Assembly (NCBI GenBank): GCA_022579005.1
Contig: MU401676.1
Span: 1 to 59,834 of the forward strand
DNA: 59,834 nt
Direction: 5' to 3'
Source: Poronia punctata
Taxonomy: Eukaryota; Ascomycota; Sordariomycetes; Xylariales; Xylariaceae
The notes beneath the pieces are model-generated. The model made no database searches and was not told the DNA's origin. It saw nothing but the letters and a program-made list of their open reading frames with translations. A program made the translations under genes and the position numbers. Positions 42,219 through 55,240 of this stretch are shown here, piece after piece (positions within the stretch are counted from its first letter, which is position 1; every line of letters starts with the position of its first letter).

Positions 42219-44152
42219 CAAGTTAGATATATAATAGGAGAAATGCTGCATCTGCTGTAAGGTCGGTGCTAGATTTGCTATAGTGCAGTGCTAGGCGCCT
42301 AATGCTAGGTATAATATAGTAATAGCAAACGCTTTACCTAATTTGTATGCTAGACCTGCTACTTTATAATTAACTTTTATATGCTAATTATAACTATTAT
42401 TAACTTAAAAAATATAAACTAAAAAAACTATAAAAGTTAAAATTTTTTTAAGTTTAAAAGTCTTGCTTTTAATATTTTTATATTATAACTATATATAAAA
42501 CGTATTATATATAAAAAATCTTTTTTAAGCTTATTTAAGCTAACATTGCTAGTTTACTTTTTAATATAATAATAACTTTTTATTTTAAGCTATTTAAACT
42601 AATTTTAAGTTATTTATAATACTTTAAAAATATTTTTTACTTATTTAAATTAATATATAAAGGTTAAAGTAATAAAGTAATTATAAGGTAATATTGCTAG
42701 CAATTTTAAAAACTAGGTATATTAAATAACTTTTGTTTAGTTAGCTAGGTAAATAACTAGACTAGCTAAAAAGATTAAAAAAAGTATAACTAGCAAAGCT
42801 TTAGCTATTAGTTAGCATAGCTTTAGCTAATAAGTAGTTTATATATAAATAGCTTAGCAAATAAGTTTTTTAGCTAGGTGCCTTGTTATACTGCCCTTTT
42901 TTTTAAGTTGCTAGTTTTTAGCAATTTTAGTATTTATAAGTATATTTGCTAATTAGGCCTATTTTTAATTTTTTTAATTAAATTAATTTATTAGCTTTTA
43001 TAAGCTGTTTTTTTATTAACTTATTAGCTTATATTTAGCTTTATACATTTTTTTTTAATTTATAACCTTATTTTAGTATTTACTTTTTTTTTAGCATTAT
43101 TATTTTATTAAGCTTTTTACTAAATAATTGCTATTATGCTGCTTTTAAAGCTTTTTTATTTTAAGTTTATATACTAATATATTTTTAATGCTAATATAAG
43201 TTAGTTATTTTTAAATTATTAAATTTTTAATTTTAACTATAATTTTGCTTAACTAAATAGTAATAAGCTAAAAATTATAATAATACTTAGTAAAAAGCCT
43301 TGCTAGCACTATATTTTTAGCATATATTTAAATTTTTATATTTACTATTTTTGCTGCTTTAATAATGTTAATTACACTTTTTATAAAAAAAACTATTAAA
43401 GTTATTATACTATATATTTGCTGCTTTTTTGCTTATTAGTTTACTTAAATATTTTTTTTTTTAAATACTTTTTGCTTTAGTTAGTATAGCTTAATAAATT
43501 ATATAATACGCTACTTATTTTTATATTAAAACTAAAAATGCCTAGCAAAACTATTAAGCTATTATTGCTAAAGCTAAAAATAAAAATAAAAATAAAAACG
43601 TAAGTATAAACGCTACTTTATTAAATAATATTTTTATTACTATAAGTTAATATATATTTTACTTATTTAAAGCAAGGTTAGCTTTTTAGCATATAGTTAT
43701 TTTTTTAAAAAAGCTAGTTATACTAGTTAAAAAAAAAAGCAATGCTATACTGCTATTTATTAAAAATTATTTACTATTTATTATTTATTAACTATTATAG
43801 TTACTTTTTTTATAGTTTATAGCTTTACTACTTATTTACTAATATATTTGCTAATATTTAGCAGTTTTATATTAGTAAAAAAAAGCTTTTACTTAATAAC
43901 TTTAATAATATTATATATAAAGCTTAGTTTTTTATTTTCTTTTTAAAGTATTAAAATAGCCTTTTAAGCAATTTAAATACTTATATAAAAAGGCGACCTA
44001 CTTACTTACTTTAAAGTGCCTAAATTAGTAAAGACCTTTTAGCTAAAGGTTAGCGTAAGTTTATAAGACTTAAAAAACCTTAAAAGACCTAGGCTATATA
44101 TAGCTTAATTGCATAAATATAAGATATTTAGGCAATAACTACTTTTAGTAAT
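42219..44152. other. Border and AT-rich repeat DNA, not decodable
   Basis: Balanced composition ends within about 100 bases of the RNase H stop codon. From about 42300 on the sequence is almost only A and T, with scattered AGC/GCT words, the usual look of heavily RIP-mutated DNA. I could not recover a protein signature. Confidence 0.6.
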
Positions 44153-44560
44153 CAATTTACCTTATGGGTTTATAACAGCGCAGGTTTTCTAACTTAGTCA
44201 AATTTTTTTTTTTTTTCTATACAAACCACATTACTTGCGCGCTTTACCCTGCACTACTGCAACCTATACTACTATATCAATTTACTTTATAGGTTTATAA
44301 CAGCGCAGGTTTTCTAACTTAGTTAAATTTTTTTTTTGTTTTTTATACAGACTACACAGCCTACACAGCTAATACCTGCGCGCCTTACCCTGCACCACTA
44401 CACCTTACAGCAACATATTAATTTACTTTATAAGTTTATAATAGCGCAGGTTTTTTAACTTAGTTAAATTTTTTTTTTGTTTTTTATATAGACTATATAG
44501 CCTATATAGCTAATACCTACGCGCTTTACCTTGCACTACTATACCTTATAGCAACATATT
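44153..44560 (+). repeat. Three tandem copies of a 125-141-base unit with graded RIP
   Basis: Copies start at 44153, 44278 and 44419. All share TTTATAACAGCGCAGG followed by TAACTTAGT, a T run and a GCGCGCTTTACC-type segment. Copies 2 and 3 line up without gaps. In the parts I compared they differ almost only where copy 2 has C and copy 3 has T, or G and A, mostly in CpA/TpG context. For example CTACACAGCCTACACAGC becomes CTATATAGCCTATATAGC. Copies 1 and 2 are much less eroded than their surroundings. Confidence 0.8.
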
Positions 44561-44759
44561 CTTATATTTTTTAAGTTAAAATATATACTTTATATAGCTA
44601 ATTAAAACATATAAAATATATTTTTATTATTTTAACTTTATATACTATTTTTATTACTTTTTTTAAAAGTTATAAACGTAATATTATATTAACTGTTGTT
44701 ATATTAAAAAACTTATACTTTAATTATATATATTGTTGTTAAGCCCTTTGCTTATTTAT

Positions 44760-45060
44760 AATATATTAGTTTAATTATATATTGCTACCTTTATAAAATT
44801 TCTATAGTTATATTATAGCTTTTGTTTTATATAGTTTATTAGTTTAATTATATATTGCTACCCTTGCTTTATTTTGCAATTGTATTACAGCCCCTGGTTT
44901 TATATAGCTTATTAGCTAGATTTTATATTGCATCTTTTATAAGTCTTTACCTTTATATTATAGTTATATTGCAACCTTTATTTTATATAGCTTATTAGGC
45001 AGGTTATATATTATGTCCCTTATAAGTCTTTACTTTTATATTATAATTTTAAAAACTAAA
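44760..45060 (+). repeat. Degenerate tandem repeat with TATATAGCTTATTAG core
   Basis: Several copies of a unit containing TTTTATATAGCTTATTAG followed by TTATATATTGC and a C/T-rich part. Spacing is about 70-90 bases and copies are unequal. Function unknown. Confidence 0.5.
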
Positions 45061-45240
45061 AACAATAATAACGGCAGCAAAGTAAAAGCAAAGATTTTAA
45101 TATAGCAACAACCTTAGCGTGCTTAAGCTTTTATATAAAAATAAAAGGGCTAAAGCTAATACTAGCAATATAAAATATTAAAAATAAATTAAAAAAACAA
45201 GATTAAAAAATTTAATAGCATAATTAAAGTTTTTAAAAAA

Positions 45241-45556
45241 AATATTAAAAAACTTTAAGCTAAAGTTTAAAAACTTAAAAAAAGACTTTATTAAAAAATA
45301 CTTAAGTAAGTAAAAAAAAGATATTAAAAAACTTTAAGCTAAAGTTTAAAAATTTAAAAAAAGACTTTATTAAAAAATACTTAAGCAAGTAAAAGGAAAA
45401 TATTAAAAAACTTTAAGCTAAAGTTTAAAAACTTAAAAGAAAACTTTATTAAAAAACACTTAAGCAAGTAAAAAAAAAATATTAAAAAACTTTAAGCTAA
45501 AGTTTAAAAACTTAAAAAAAGACTTTATTAAAAAATACTTAAGCAAGTAAAAGTTA
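45241..45556 (+). repeat. 79-base tandem repeat, four copies
   Basis: Units start at 45241, 45320, 45399 and 45478, exactly 79 bases apart. Each contains ATTAAAAAACTTTAAGCTAA, then ACTTTATTAAAAAA and a CTTAAGYAAGTA end. Copies are nearly identical despite the AT-rich setting. Confidence 0.8.
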
Positions 45557-46429
45557 GTAGTACTTACTTTTATTTTAAGCTAATGCTATGCTTTTTTTTT
45601 ATTAAGTACTAATTATTTTCTAGCTATAAGGTATATTAATAAAAAAGTTATTTAATACTTTTAGCAATATAAAAACTAAAATAAATTATAAGTTATATAA
45701 AAAGATTTATAACTAAGCATATAAGCAAAGCATTATATTTTAAGATTTTAAAAATATTTATTTAAATTTAAAAATAAATATAATATATTATTTATTTTAC
45801 TTTTTGTTTTATATAGCTTATTAAGCAAATTATATATATTACATTTTTTACAAGTTTTTACTTTAGTATATTTTTATTACGTTTATATTATTGCTTTTAT
45901 AATATTAAATTTATTTTTTATTATTAAAACAATGCATTTTTTTACTTTATAGTGCTTGTTTTTTACTTATTATTTTATTAGTTATATATATATATATTAT
46001 TTATTTAATAGCGTAGCAATTATATTTTGCTAAAAGTACTTTAAAATTAAAAATGTAAACTAATTAAATATGCTAATTATAATATTTAATTAACTTTTAT
46101 TTTATACTATTTTACTTTATTTTAAGTATATTAAAGTATATTTAAAGTATATAACTAAAAAAAAAGTAAGTTATTATAAAACTTATATTTTTAATATTAT
46201 TAACTTATTATAAAAATAGTATAAAAAAGCAGCAATGTTTTTATAAACTAATATAATTATTATACTATTAAATAAATAGCTTTTAATTTTATTTTGTTTA
46301 TTTATAATGTTTATATTATTACTTTTTAACAATATTTACTTTAAAATTAAAAAGTAAATATATTATTTTATTTTATATTATAAACTTTTGCTTTTATTAG
46401 TTTTGTTTATATTATTACTTATATATAGC

Positions 46430-46620
46430 GTTTGCTTTAATTTAATTTATTAGTAGTTTTTATATTATAACTTTTATATAGTACTTGCTTTAATTTACTT
46501 TATTAGTAGTTTTTATATTATAACTTTTATATAGCGCTTGCTTTAATTTAGTTTATTAGTAGTTTTTATATTAAAACTTTTATATAGCTTTTGCTTTAAT
46601 ATAGTTTTACTTTATATTAT
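46430..46620 (+). repeat. ~53-base tandem repeat
   Basis: Three to four units of TTTATTAGTAGTTTTTATATT followed by a CTTTTATATAGCGCTTGC-type half, spaced about 53 bases apart. Confidence 0.6.
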
Positions 46621-48504
46621 AACTTTTATAGTACTACTTTTATTAATTATATATATATTATAACTTTTACTTTTATTTAATATATTATATATATAGTAGT
46701 TTACTTAGTTAAATATTTATTATAATTTTAATTTTAATATAAAGTAAATTTTAAATTATTACTATTAAAGTATTTATTTATATTATTTTATATAAACTTT
46801 TTAATATAACTTTTTATTTATGCTAATATTTATTTAAGTTATTTTATAACTATTATAATATTTAGCTTATTAGTTATATTTATATTATAATTATTATATA
46901 TATTTAGCTTACTTAATAGTATAATTTTTTTAGTATTATAGCTAGCTTTTATATATAAATACTTATTATTTAAGCGTACTTATATCTAAGCTTTTATATA
47001 TATTTAAATTACTAAGCTTTTTAGTTGTAAAGTTTTGTTTAATATTATAAGTATATAATAAGTAACTAGTTTATTAATATTTTTAAAATTAGGTTTTTTG
47101 CTTAGCTTAGTAAGCTAGCTTATTTATTAGTTACTTTTTTTTACTATATTAGTTTAAATTTATTTAAAAATTTTTAGCGTTATTTTAAGTATTTAATATT
47201 TAAATTTATAATTATTACTTATTTTTACTAATATATATTATACTTTATTAAAAACTAAATATTTATAAGCGTAATAAATATTTAGTTTTTTACCTTTTTT
47301 ATAAACTTTTATATTTATTTATATATTGCTTTTTTACTAGTATATATATATATTTAGTTTAGTATATCTTTATAACCTTAATATCTTTTATATATAGCTT
47401 TTTTATATTTTTTATTTATTTTAGTATAATATATAATATTTAAAATATACTTTTAAATTATTATTAATAATTAAAATATATTGTTAATAAATACTTTTAT
47501 ATTTATTATTATATATAATATTTATTATTAAATTTTTTTAATATGTTTTAGTTTAATTTTAAACTTTAAGCTTATTTACTACTAACTATATTAAATTTAT
47601 AAAATTATTTTTATAATATTTTTTTTTATAATTAGCTTAATTTTTTATTTTATTGCTAATATATTTAATATTTTTTTAATTACTATATATATTTATTAGT
47701 TTATTTATAACTATTAATATATAAAAGTTATAAAAATTATATAATTTTTTTAAGTACTATGCTTATTTTAAATATTAAATAATCTTGTTGCTATTAAAAA
47801 AAAAAAAAGTAATAATAACTTGCTATGCTTTATAAATAAGCAATAAGCTTAAATTTTTACTTTTATATTGTTTTAAGCGTTGCTGCTACTATAATTTTAT
47901 TTAATTTACTTATAATTTTTTATTTTATTAATTTTTACTAACTTTTTTAAAGTTTTTACTAACATTTTTAATATAGTTTATAGCTTAGTTTTATTTTGCT
48001 ATTTAGTAATAAACATTTATAAAAACAGTTTTTTTTTTACTTTACTTTTTTTTTTTTTTAATTACTACTATTTTTTTAGCTTTACTTTTAAGTTATTTAA
48101 AACAGTTTTATTTAACTTTTTTTTTACTTATTACTATATATAGTTAATACTTTATAACTTTTTATTAGCTTATTTATTTAATTTTTAATTTAAAATAATA
48201 ACTACTTTATACTATTGCTTTATATTATATTAAATATTATACTATATTTATTTATTTTATTTAATTTTAACTAACTTAGTAATTTAAGTATAATTACTAT
48301 TTTTAGTTTATTTTTATTTATAGCTAATATATATATAAATATGCATTTTTTTAATAACTATACTACTTTATTATATTTAACCTATTTTTTTAGTTTTATT
48401 AATTATTTTTTACTTATACTTAAAAATATACTTAATTTTTTACTTAAAAACTATTAACTTTACTTTAATAATACTTTATTTTTTAAACTTATTACTGCTA
48501 AGCT

Positions 48505-48531
48505 TAATAATAATAATAATAATAATAATAT
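48505..48531 (+). repeat. (TAA)n microsatellite
   Basis: About nine TAA units just before the 39-base minisatellite. Confidence 0.7.
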
Positions 48532-48540
48532 TTAATTTTT

Positions 48541-49155
48541 TAAACTTGTTTTTTTAAGCTTAATAAATACTAGTTTTTTAAACTTGCTTTTTTTAAGCCT
48601 AATAAAAAAATATTTTTTAAACTTGCTTTTTTTAAGCCTAATAAGAAAACATTTTTTAAACTAGCTTTTTTTAAGCTTAATAAGAAAACATTTTTTAAAC
48701 TTGCTTTTTTTAAGCTTAATAAATGCTAATTTTTTAAACTTGCCTTTTTTAAGCCTAATAAAAAAACATTTTTTAAACTTGCTCTTTTTAAGCTTAATAA
48801 AAAAATATTTTTTAAACCTGCTTTTTTTAAGCTTAATAAATGCTAGTTTTTTAAACTTGCCTTTTTTAAGCCTAATAAAAAAACATTTTTTAAACTTGCT
48901 TTTTTTAAGCTTAATAAAGGAACATTTTTTAAACCTGCCTTTTTTAAGCTTAATAAATGCTAGTTTTTTAAACTTGCCCTTTTTAAGCCTAATAAATGCT
49001 AGTTTTTTAAACTAGCCCTTTTTAGGCTTAATAAAAGCTAGTCTTTTAAACCTGCCCTTTTTAGGCTTAATAAATGCTAGTTTTTTAAACTAGCCTTTTT
49101 TAGGCTTAATAAAAGCTAGTTTTTTAAACCTGCCTTTTTTAGGCTTAATAAAAAA
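48541..49155 (+). repeat. 39-base minisatellite, about 16 copies
   Basis: A unit of the form AAACTTGC, T run, AAGCCTAATAA, variable centre, T run recurs about every 39 bases from 48542 to 49124. The centres alternate between ATGCTAG and AAAACAT types, which suggests a higher-order pattern. Because 39 is a multiple of three, the array leaves a 104-codon frame at 48701-49015 with a 13-residue periodic product. That frame begins with TTG and I regard it as an artefact, not a gene. Confidence 0.85.
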
Positions 49156-49379
49156 CTATTACTGCTTACTTTATTAATATTTAATAAGTAATATAATTAT
49201 AAGCTTTTATAAACAAAATAAAAAAAAAAACTTATATTATAATAAAATAGTTTAAATATAAAATAATAAAAAATTAAGATATATATAAAACAAAAAGTAA
49301 TTAAAATAAATAATAATAATTCTTTTTAAGAATTTATTAGCTTTAGCTATTAGCTAGGTAATAATATACTTGCTTTACT

Positions 49380-49860
49380 TGCTGCTTTTATTATTATTGT
49401 TTTTAAAAATAATATATTTTTTAAAAACAGCATATTTTTTAAAAACAATAGCAATAATATATTTTTTAAATAAAACTACCTTATTAGTTTTAATAATATA
49501 TTTTTTAAATAAAACTACTTTATTACTTTTAATAATATATTTTTAAATAATAATAGCAGCAATACTTTTTTTAAATACAATTTTACTATTACTTTTAATA
49601 ATATATTTTTAAATTATAATAGTAACAATACCTTTTTTAAACATAACCTTGCTATTGCTTTTAATAATATATTTTTAAACTATAATAGTAGCAATACTTT
49701 TTTTAAACATAACCTTGCTATTGTTTTTAATAACATATTTTTAAACTATAATAGTAGCAATACTTTTTTTAAACCTAACCTTGCTATTAGTTTTAATAAT
49801 ACATTTTTTAAATATAACTTTTTTATTACTTTTAATAATATATTTTTTAAATCTAATAGC
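49380..49860 (+). repeat. ~60-65-base degenerate tandem repeat
   Basis: About seven to eight units of TTTTAATAATATATTTTTAA followed by a TATAATAGTAGCAATAC-type part and ACCTTGCTATT. Copies in the middle (49560-49790) are the best conserved. Confidence 0.65.
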
Positions 49861-52800
49861 TTTATTATTTTAAATAGTTTAGTTTTTAAAATAAACTATA
49901 TTAACTTTGCTTATAAGTTACTGCTTAAATTGCTTTTAAATTTTATATATACTTAGTTAAAGTAGCGCTTTAATACTTTGCTTTTAATAAAATGTAATTA
50001 AGTTTTTAGCTAACTTAAGCATATATATATAAATATTTATAATTATAATATATTATTTTTTTTTATACTTAATTTAAGTTTATTTTGCTAATATAGTATT
50101 TAAATATAAACAATGCTAATTATAAACATAATAGCGCTTTTTTTAAAAAGGTTATTAAGTATTTTAAAAATATGTGTAAGCTTAATATTATTATATTTTT
50201 TATTATAAATAATTTTTTTAAATAAAAAGCTACTTAAAAAAGGCAATATATAAATATTTAAATTATTTTAAGTATTTTTATATATTTTTTATAAGCGTGC
50301 TATTAAAACTTTTATTATTTAATACTATGTTTAAAGTATATTAAGCTAAATTAAATAATTTATTTATTACTTAGTATTATAATATTAATAGTTATATTAT
50401 ATAGTTATGTTTGCTTTAAGCTTTTTTTAACTTTTTTTTTTTTTTTATTATACTTACTACTATTTTTTACTTTTATTGTATAAAACTTTTATTATACTTT
50501 TAAAAGCAAAGTACTTTATAAAATAAGTAATATATTACTTAAAACTTTTAATTATTTTAAAAGTAATATAGTTTACTTTATATTTTTAAATATGCTAGTA
50601 TTAAAACTGCGTTAAATACTATATTTTATATTAAAACGTTAAAAATAATTTATTAATAATTATGTTTTATTAGCGCTTAGGTTTTATATATGCTTTACTT
50701 TTATTTTTAACTACTTTACTAGTTTTATATAAGCTTAAGCTAAGTTAAAAGCGTTTTATAATAATAATAATTTTATTTAAATATATAATTATATTTACTT
50801 ATAATATAATATTGCTATAATTAAAACTATAGCTTTTTAAGTTGCGCTTATATATAACTATAATAATTATTTTTTTAGTTTTTTTTTTAACTTAATTTTT
50901 TTACTTTAAAAGTATAATATTAAAAATATTATTATAAGCTTAACTAGTAAAAGCGCACTAAAAAATTTTTATAAAACTTTTTTTAAAGCTACTAACTTTA
51001 TATATTTAAACTTAAGCTTTACTTAAGTAAATATTAGATTTTATAATGTTTTAAATATTAAATAGCTACTACTTAATATTTTTAAGTTATTTATACTAGT
51101 TTATAAAGCTAAATACTTTTTTATAATAGCTTTAAATTTTAATAGTACGTTTTAAAGCTTTACTTTATAGCAGTATATATAGTATATGCTTAAATAGATT
51201 ATATTAATTAAACTAATTTAATAATATAATAAAACGTAATAATTATAGTTAATACTATGCTAGCTTAAAGCGTATAGTATTTATAAGTAATATTTATAAA
51301 TATTAAATAAATATTATTATTTTTTTTACTATATAAAATTTAATAATTTTTATTTTAAGTAGTTATTTTATAATAACTATTATAAAGTAAAAGCTAGTAC
51401 TAATATATATAATAAGCTACTTTTTAACTTAAAAGCTATAATTTAAAATTTTTAGTTATATAAGGCCTAATTATATAATATATTAGCAAACTTTTTAAGC
51501 GCTAACTATAAAACTTAATAAGAATATTATATTTTATAGTTTTACTTTATATTTTTTATTAATATTAGCAAAGCGCTTTTTAATATTATTATATGCTTTT
51601 TATTGCTTAATAATAGCTTAACTAAGTATAATTTATTTTAGCTTATTTTAATTAAAGCTTTTAATAATTTTATTTTAGTTTTAGCTATATACTTTATTAA
51701 GCTTATTAAAAAGCTTGCTATTTTTGCTTAAAATAACTTAGCTAATTTAAATATTAGCTTTATTAATTATAATAAAATAAGCGCTAACTTATATACTAAT
51801 TATATTTTGCTTACCTTTTTTTAGCTAATATATATAAAGGCTATGCTATTTTAATACTTTTAGCTTTAGCTTAAAAAATAGTAACTTTGCTTAGTAAGTA
51901 GAACTTATTATTAATACTTATATAGCTTAGGTATAAAAAATATTATAAGTTATTTTAATATATTTTAGTTATTATAAAAAATAATGTTTATTTTTACTGC
52001 TACTATTATATTTACTATTTGCAAACTGCTTTGCTTATTTTTTTATTATTTGCTTAAAGCTTTTTATTATAGCAATTTTAATTTAAAAAATACTTTTAGT
52101 TAGGTAAAGGCCTAATTAATCTTTTAAACTATAGTAAGCAATACTATTATATAAATTTATATATATTAAAAATTAAATAATTGTATTAAAACATTATAGC
52201 TTAAATTTAAGCTGTTTTACTTATGCTTATAGTTAGTTATATAAAAATATAATTATAAGTTTTTAAAAACTTATAAGTTTTTTTTAAAAAAGCTTAATAG
52301 TATTATTTTCATTATAATTAATACTATACTATATAAAGGATAGCTTAATAATGCTACTAGCTATATATAAGTTATTACTTTGCTTAAGCTTATAAAAGTA
52401 TATATTAAGCTATTTAAAGCTATAAGCTTTAAAAGGCCTGCTTTATATAAAGAACTTTAAAAAATAAAGCTTTTTATAATCTTTTATATAGTTATTATTA
52501 AAGCATATTAAGGCTATAAAAAATATAATAAAGCTAATGCTATAAAAAGCGCCTATACTTAGGCATTATATATAAATATAATACTAAGTAGCATAAATAA
52601 TACTATATTATAAATAATAAAAAATTTTATATATTACTACTATAAAATAAATAAATAGTAGTAAAAAAGATTTATATACAATAAAAACGCTTTTAGTTTT
52701 ACTTTACTAATTTTAAATAACTAGTAAATATATGCTTAAGTATATGTAAGCGTATATATTTATATTATATTAAACTATAAAAAAGTTAAGTTTTTTTATA

Positions 52801-55004
52801 TTTAAATATAAAAGCAATAAAAACTAAAATTAAGTTTTTTTAATTTTAAATATTGTATACTAAAATTATTTAGTACTTATATGCTAAAAGAGTATATATT
52901 TAATATAGTAATAGCTATAGTAGTATATTTAGCAATAGTAAAATTGCTATAATAAATAAAATAAGCATATAAGCAAAAGTATTTAAAGCTTTTATATTAT
53001 AGTTTTAAAAATTTTATTAATTTAGCAAAATATTTTAAAAATCTTAAAATAATTATAAGCTAATAAGTTAACTACTATATTTTTTTGTTTAAGCAACCTA
53101 GGTTAAAGCCGACTTTTTAGTTAACTAATATTTTATTAAAAGCAAAACGTACATTTTATATATATAAAAATAACGTAAAAAAACTATTTTAGCTTATTAA
53201 GTTATTATTTTATAATAATATATTTAGTATTATTATAGTTAATAATAACTAAGTAAACCTTATTATATTATTTGTAATAAAAAGATATATAAATTTATAT
53301 ATAATAAAAAAAAAAAAAGCAATATGTTTTTAATTAAAACTATAAAAAATAAAAATTGCGTAAAATAAAAGCAATAAATAAGATTTATTATTAAACAATT
53401 TTATAAAAGCCTTTAAAATAAATATAGCTAATAAGTTAAGTGCTAAAAACGCTTATAATTAAAATAACGCTAAATTATAAAGTTTTAATAATATTTTAGC
53501 TATATTAATATATATACTTAATAAATAAAATAAAAAAAATAAGTAAAATATATAAGCAAAAAAAGGGCATTAAAAACTAAATATTTTTATAAGTAAATAT
53601 ATAGCTATAAGTTAGTATATATACTAGTAGCTTAAATATATTTATAGTTTAGTTTTATTTAAAAATTAAATATTTATATATATGTTTTTTAAGCTATTAT
53701 AACTTTTTAACTAATTATTTTTACTATATTTTTTTTTTTAAACTTGCATTAAAACTTTATTATATAGCTATTGCAACATAATTAGCATACATACTAGTTA
53801 CGCTTTATATTATAAAGTAGCTATAAAACTAAAAGGGGATAGCTTAATTTTTATTTCTATATATATAGCCTTTATTTTTACGTTACTTTTTAAACTTATA
53901 TATTTAGCTATTTATTATATATATAATATACTAAGTTATACTTTTTAAAATACTTTTATAAAGCTATAATTAATGCAAAGCTTTTAAAACCTAGTTAATA
54001 CGTTTACTTTAGCTAAACTTTTTTTAGTATAAAATTAAAATAATTTTTAAAAATTTTTAATTTTTATTATAATAATAATTTTGCTTAAACATAAAACTTA
54101 TAAAAGTTTTTTTTTATAAAATAAACTATATAAAAAAAAAAAAAGCTAAAAATTAATAATGCGCTTATATATATAAATACGCATAAGCTAAAAATATAGT
54201 AAGTTTTTAATACTATTAATATTTAATTAAAAAAATAAAAATAAAATACTAGCTTACTTTAAACTTTAAAAACTATAAAAATTAGCTAAAAGCTTTAGTA
54301 TAAAAATAACATATTATAAAAAAGCTTTAAAAATAACTAAGTTATTATAGTTTAAAACTAAGCAATAAAAGCTATACAAATTAAGCTATAAAGCTAAGAC
54401 TATAAAATATAACTTAGCTAGCTTACTACTTTTAGTTTAATAAAATTATAAAATTATAACTTAAAAAATACTTTTAATAATAATTTAAAAAAATTAAAAA
54501 TATAAAAAAATTAAAAAAAAACTAGAAAATAAGTAGCTAAAAAACTAGCAAAACTAAAAAATAAGCAGCTAAAAAACTAAAAAAACTAAAAAAATTTAAA
54601 TACTATAATAAATAAAAAAAGGTAGTATATTTTATAAAGTATAAAAAAGTTTGCTATACTTAAAGCTACGTATATATAAGCTAGTAGTTAAAAGCTAAAG
54701 CAATTTAAAAATTAAACTTTTAATAAAAACTTTAAAAATTAATAGCTTGCTTAAGTAAAAACTTTTAAAATTTTAACTAAATATAAATACTAGCTAATAA
54801 CTTTTTATTATATTTTTTTTTTTTAATTAATACTAGCTTTTTAACGCATTTATACTTTATTATTTTAGCTTATATTATTTTATATAATTTTTTTTATTTA
54901 ATATATTGTTTTTTATAAAACTTTATAATTTTATAAATAAAAACTACAATTTAAACTACTACTTTATACTACTTAAACTTTTTACTTTAAAATAATATTA
55001 AAGC
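49861..55004. other. AT-rich RIP-like DNA, no decodable element
   Basis: Nothing coding and no clear tandem array. A Lys-codon-rich stretch near 54480-54610 hints at a decayed charged protein, but no family can be named. Confidence 0.5.
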
Positions 55005-55240
55005 TGTTAGAATCTTTTTTAATACCTTTAATCTTATTAACTACATTAGGACTATTAAAACGCAAATATCTTATAAATATAAATATTTGGTTTTTTATAT
55101 ATTTGTTATAGATTGCGTTAAACTTACTTTATTAAGAAAATATACGTGCAGTATACGTATATAGTATATAACTGGTATATAAAGAGTACGCGTTCTTTAC
55201 GTATTAAATACGTAAAGTATACATATTTTTCTTATATTGC
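55005..55240 (+). repeat. Putative LTR of the right inverted element
   Basis: The counterpart of 2507-2275. It has a TG-type outer edge, a TATATAAAGAGTACGCG promoter-like segment and an inner edge placed by guess before TTGCTAATAAGTC. Confidence 0.4.

Noticed and set aside
48701..49015. 104-codon frame encoding a 13-residue periodic hydrophobic product
   Set aside because: Begins with TTG and is simply one frame of the 39-base minisatellite.
54480..54610. Lys-rich AT-rich stretch resembling the charged tail of a pogo-type transposase
   Set aside because: Low complexity after AT bias can mimic such a sequence; no DDE or DNA-binding motif could be found.
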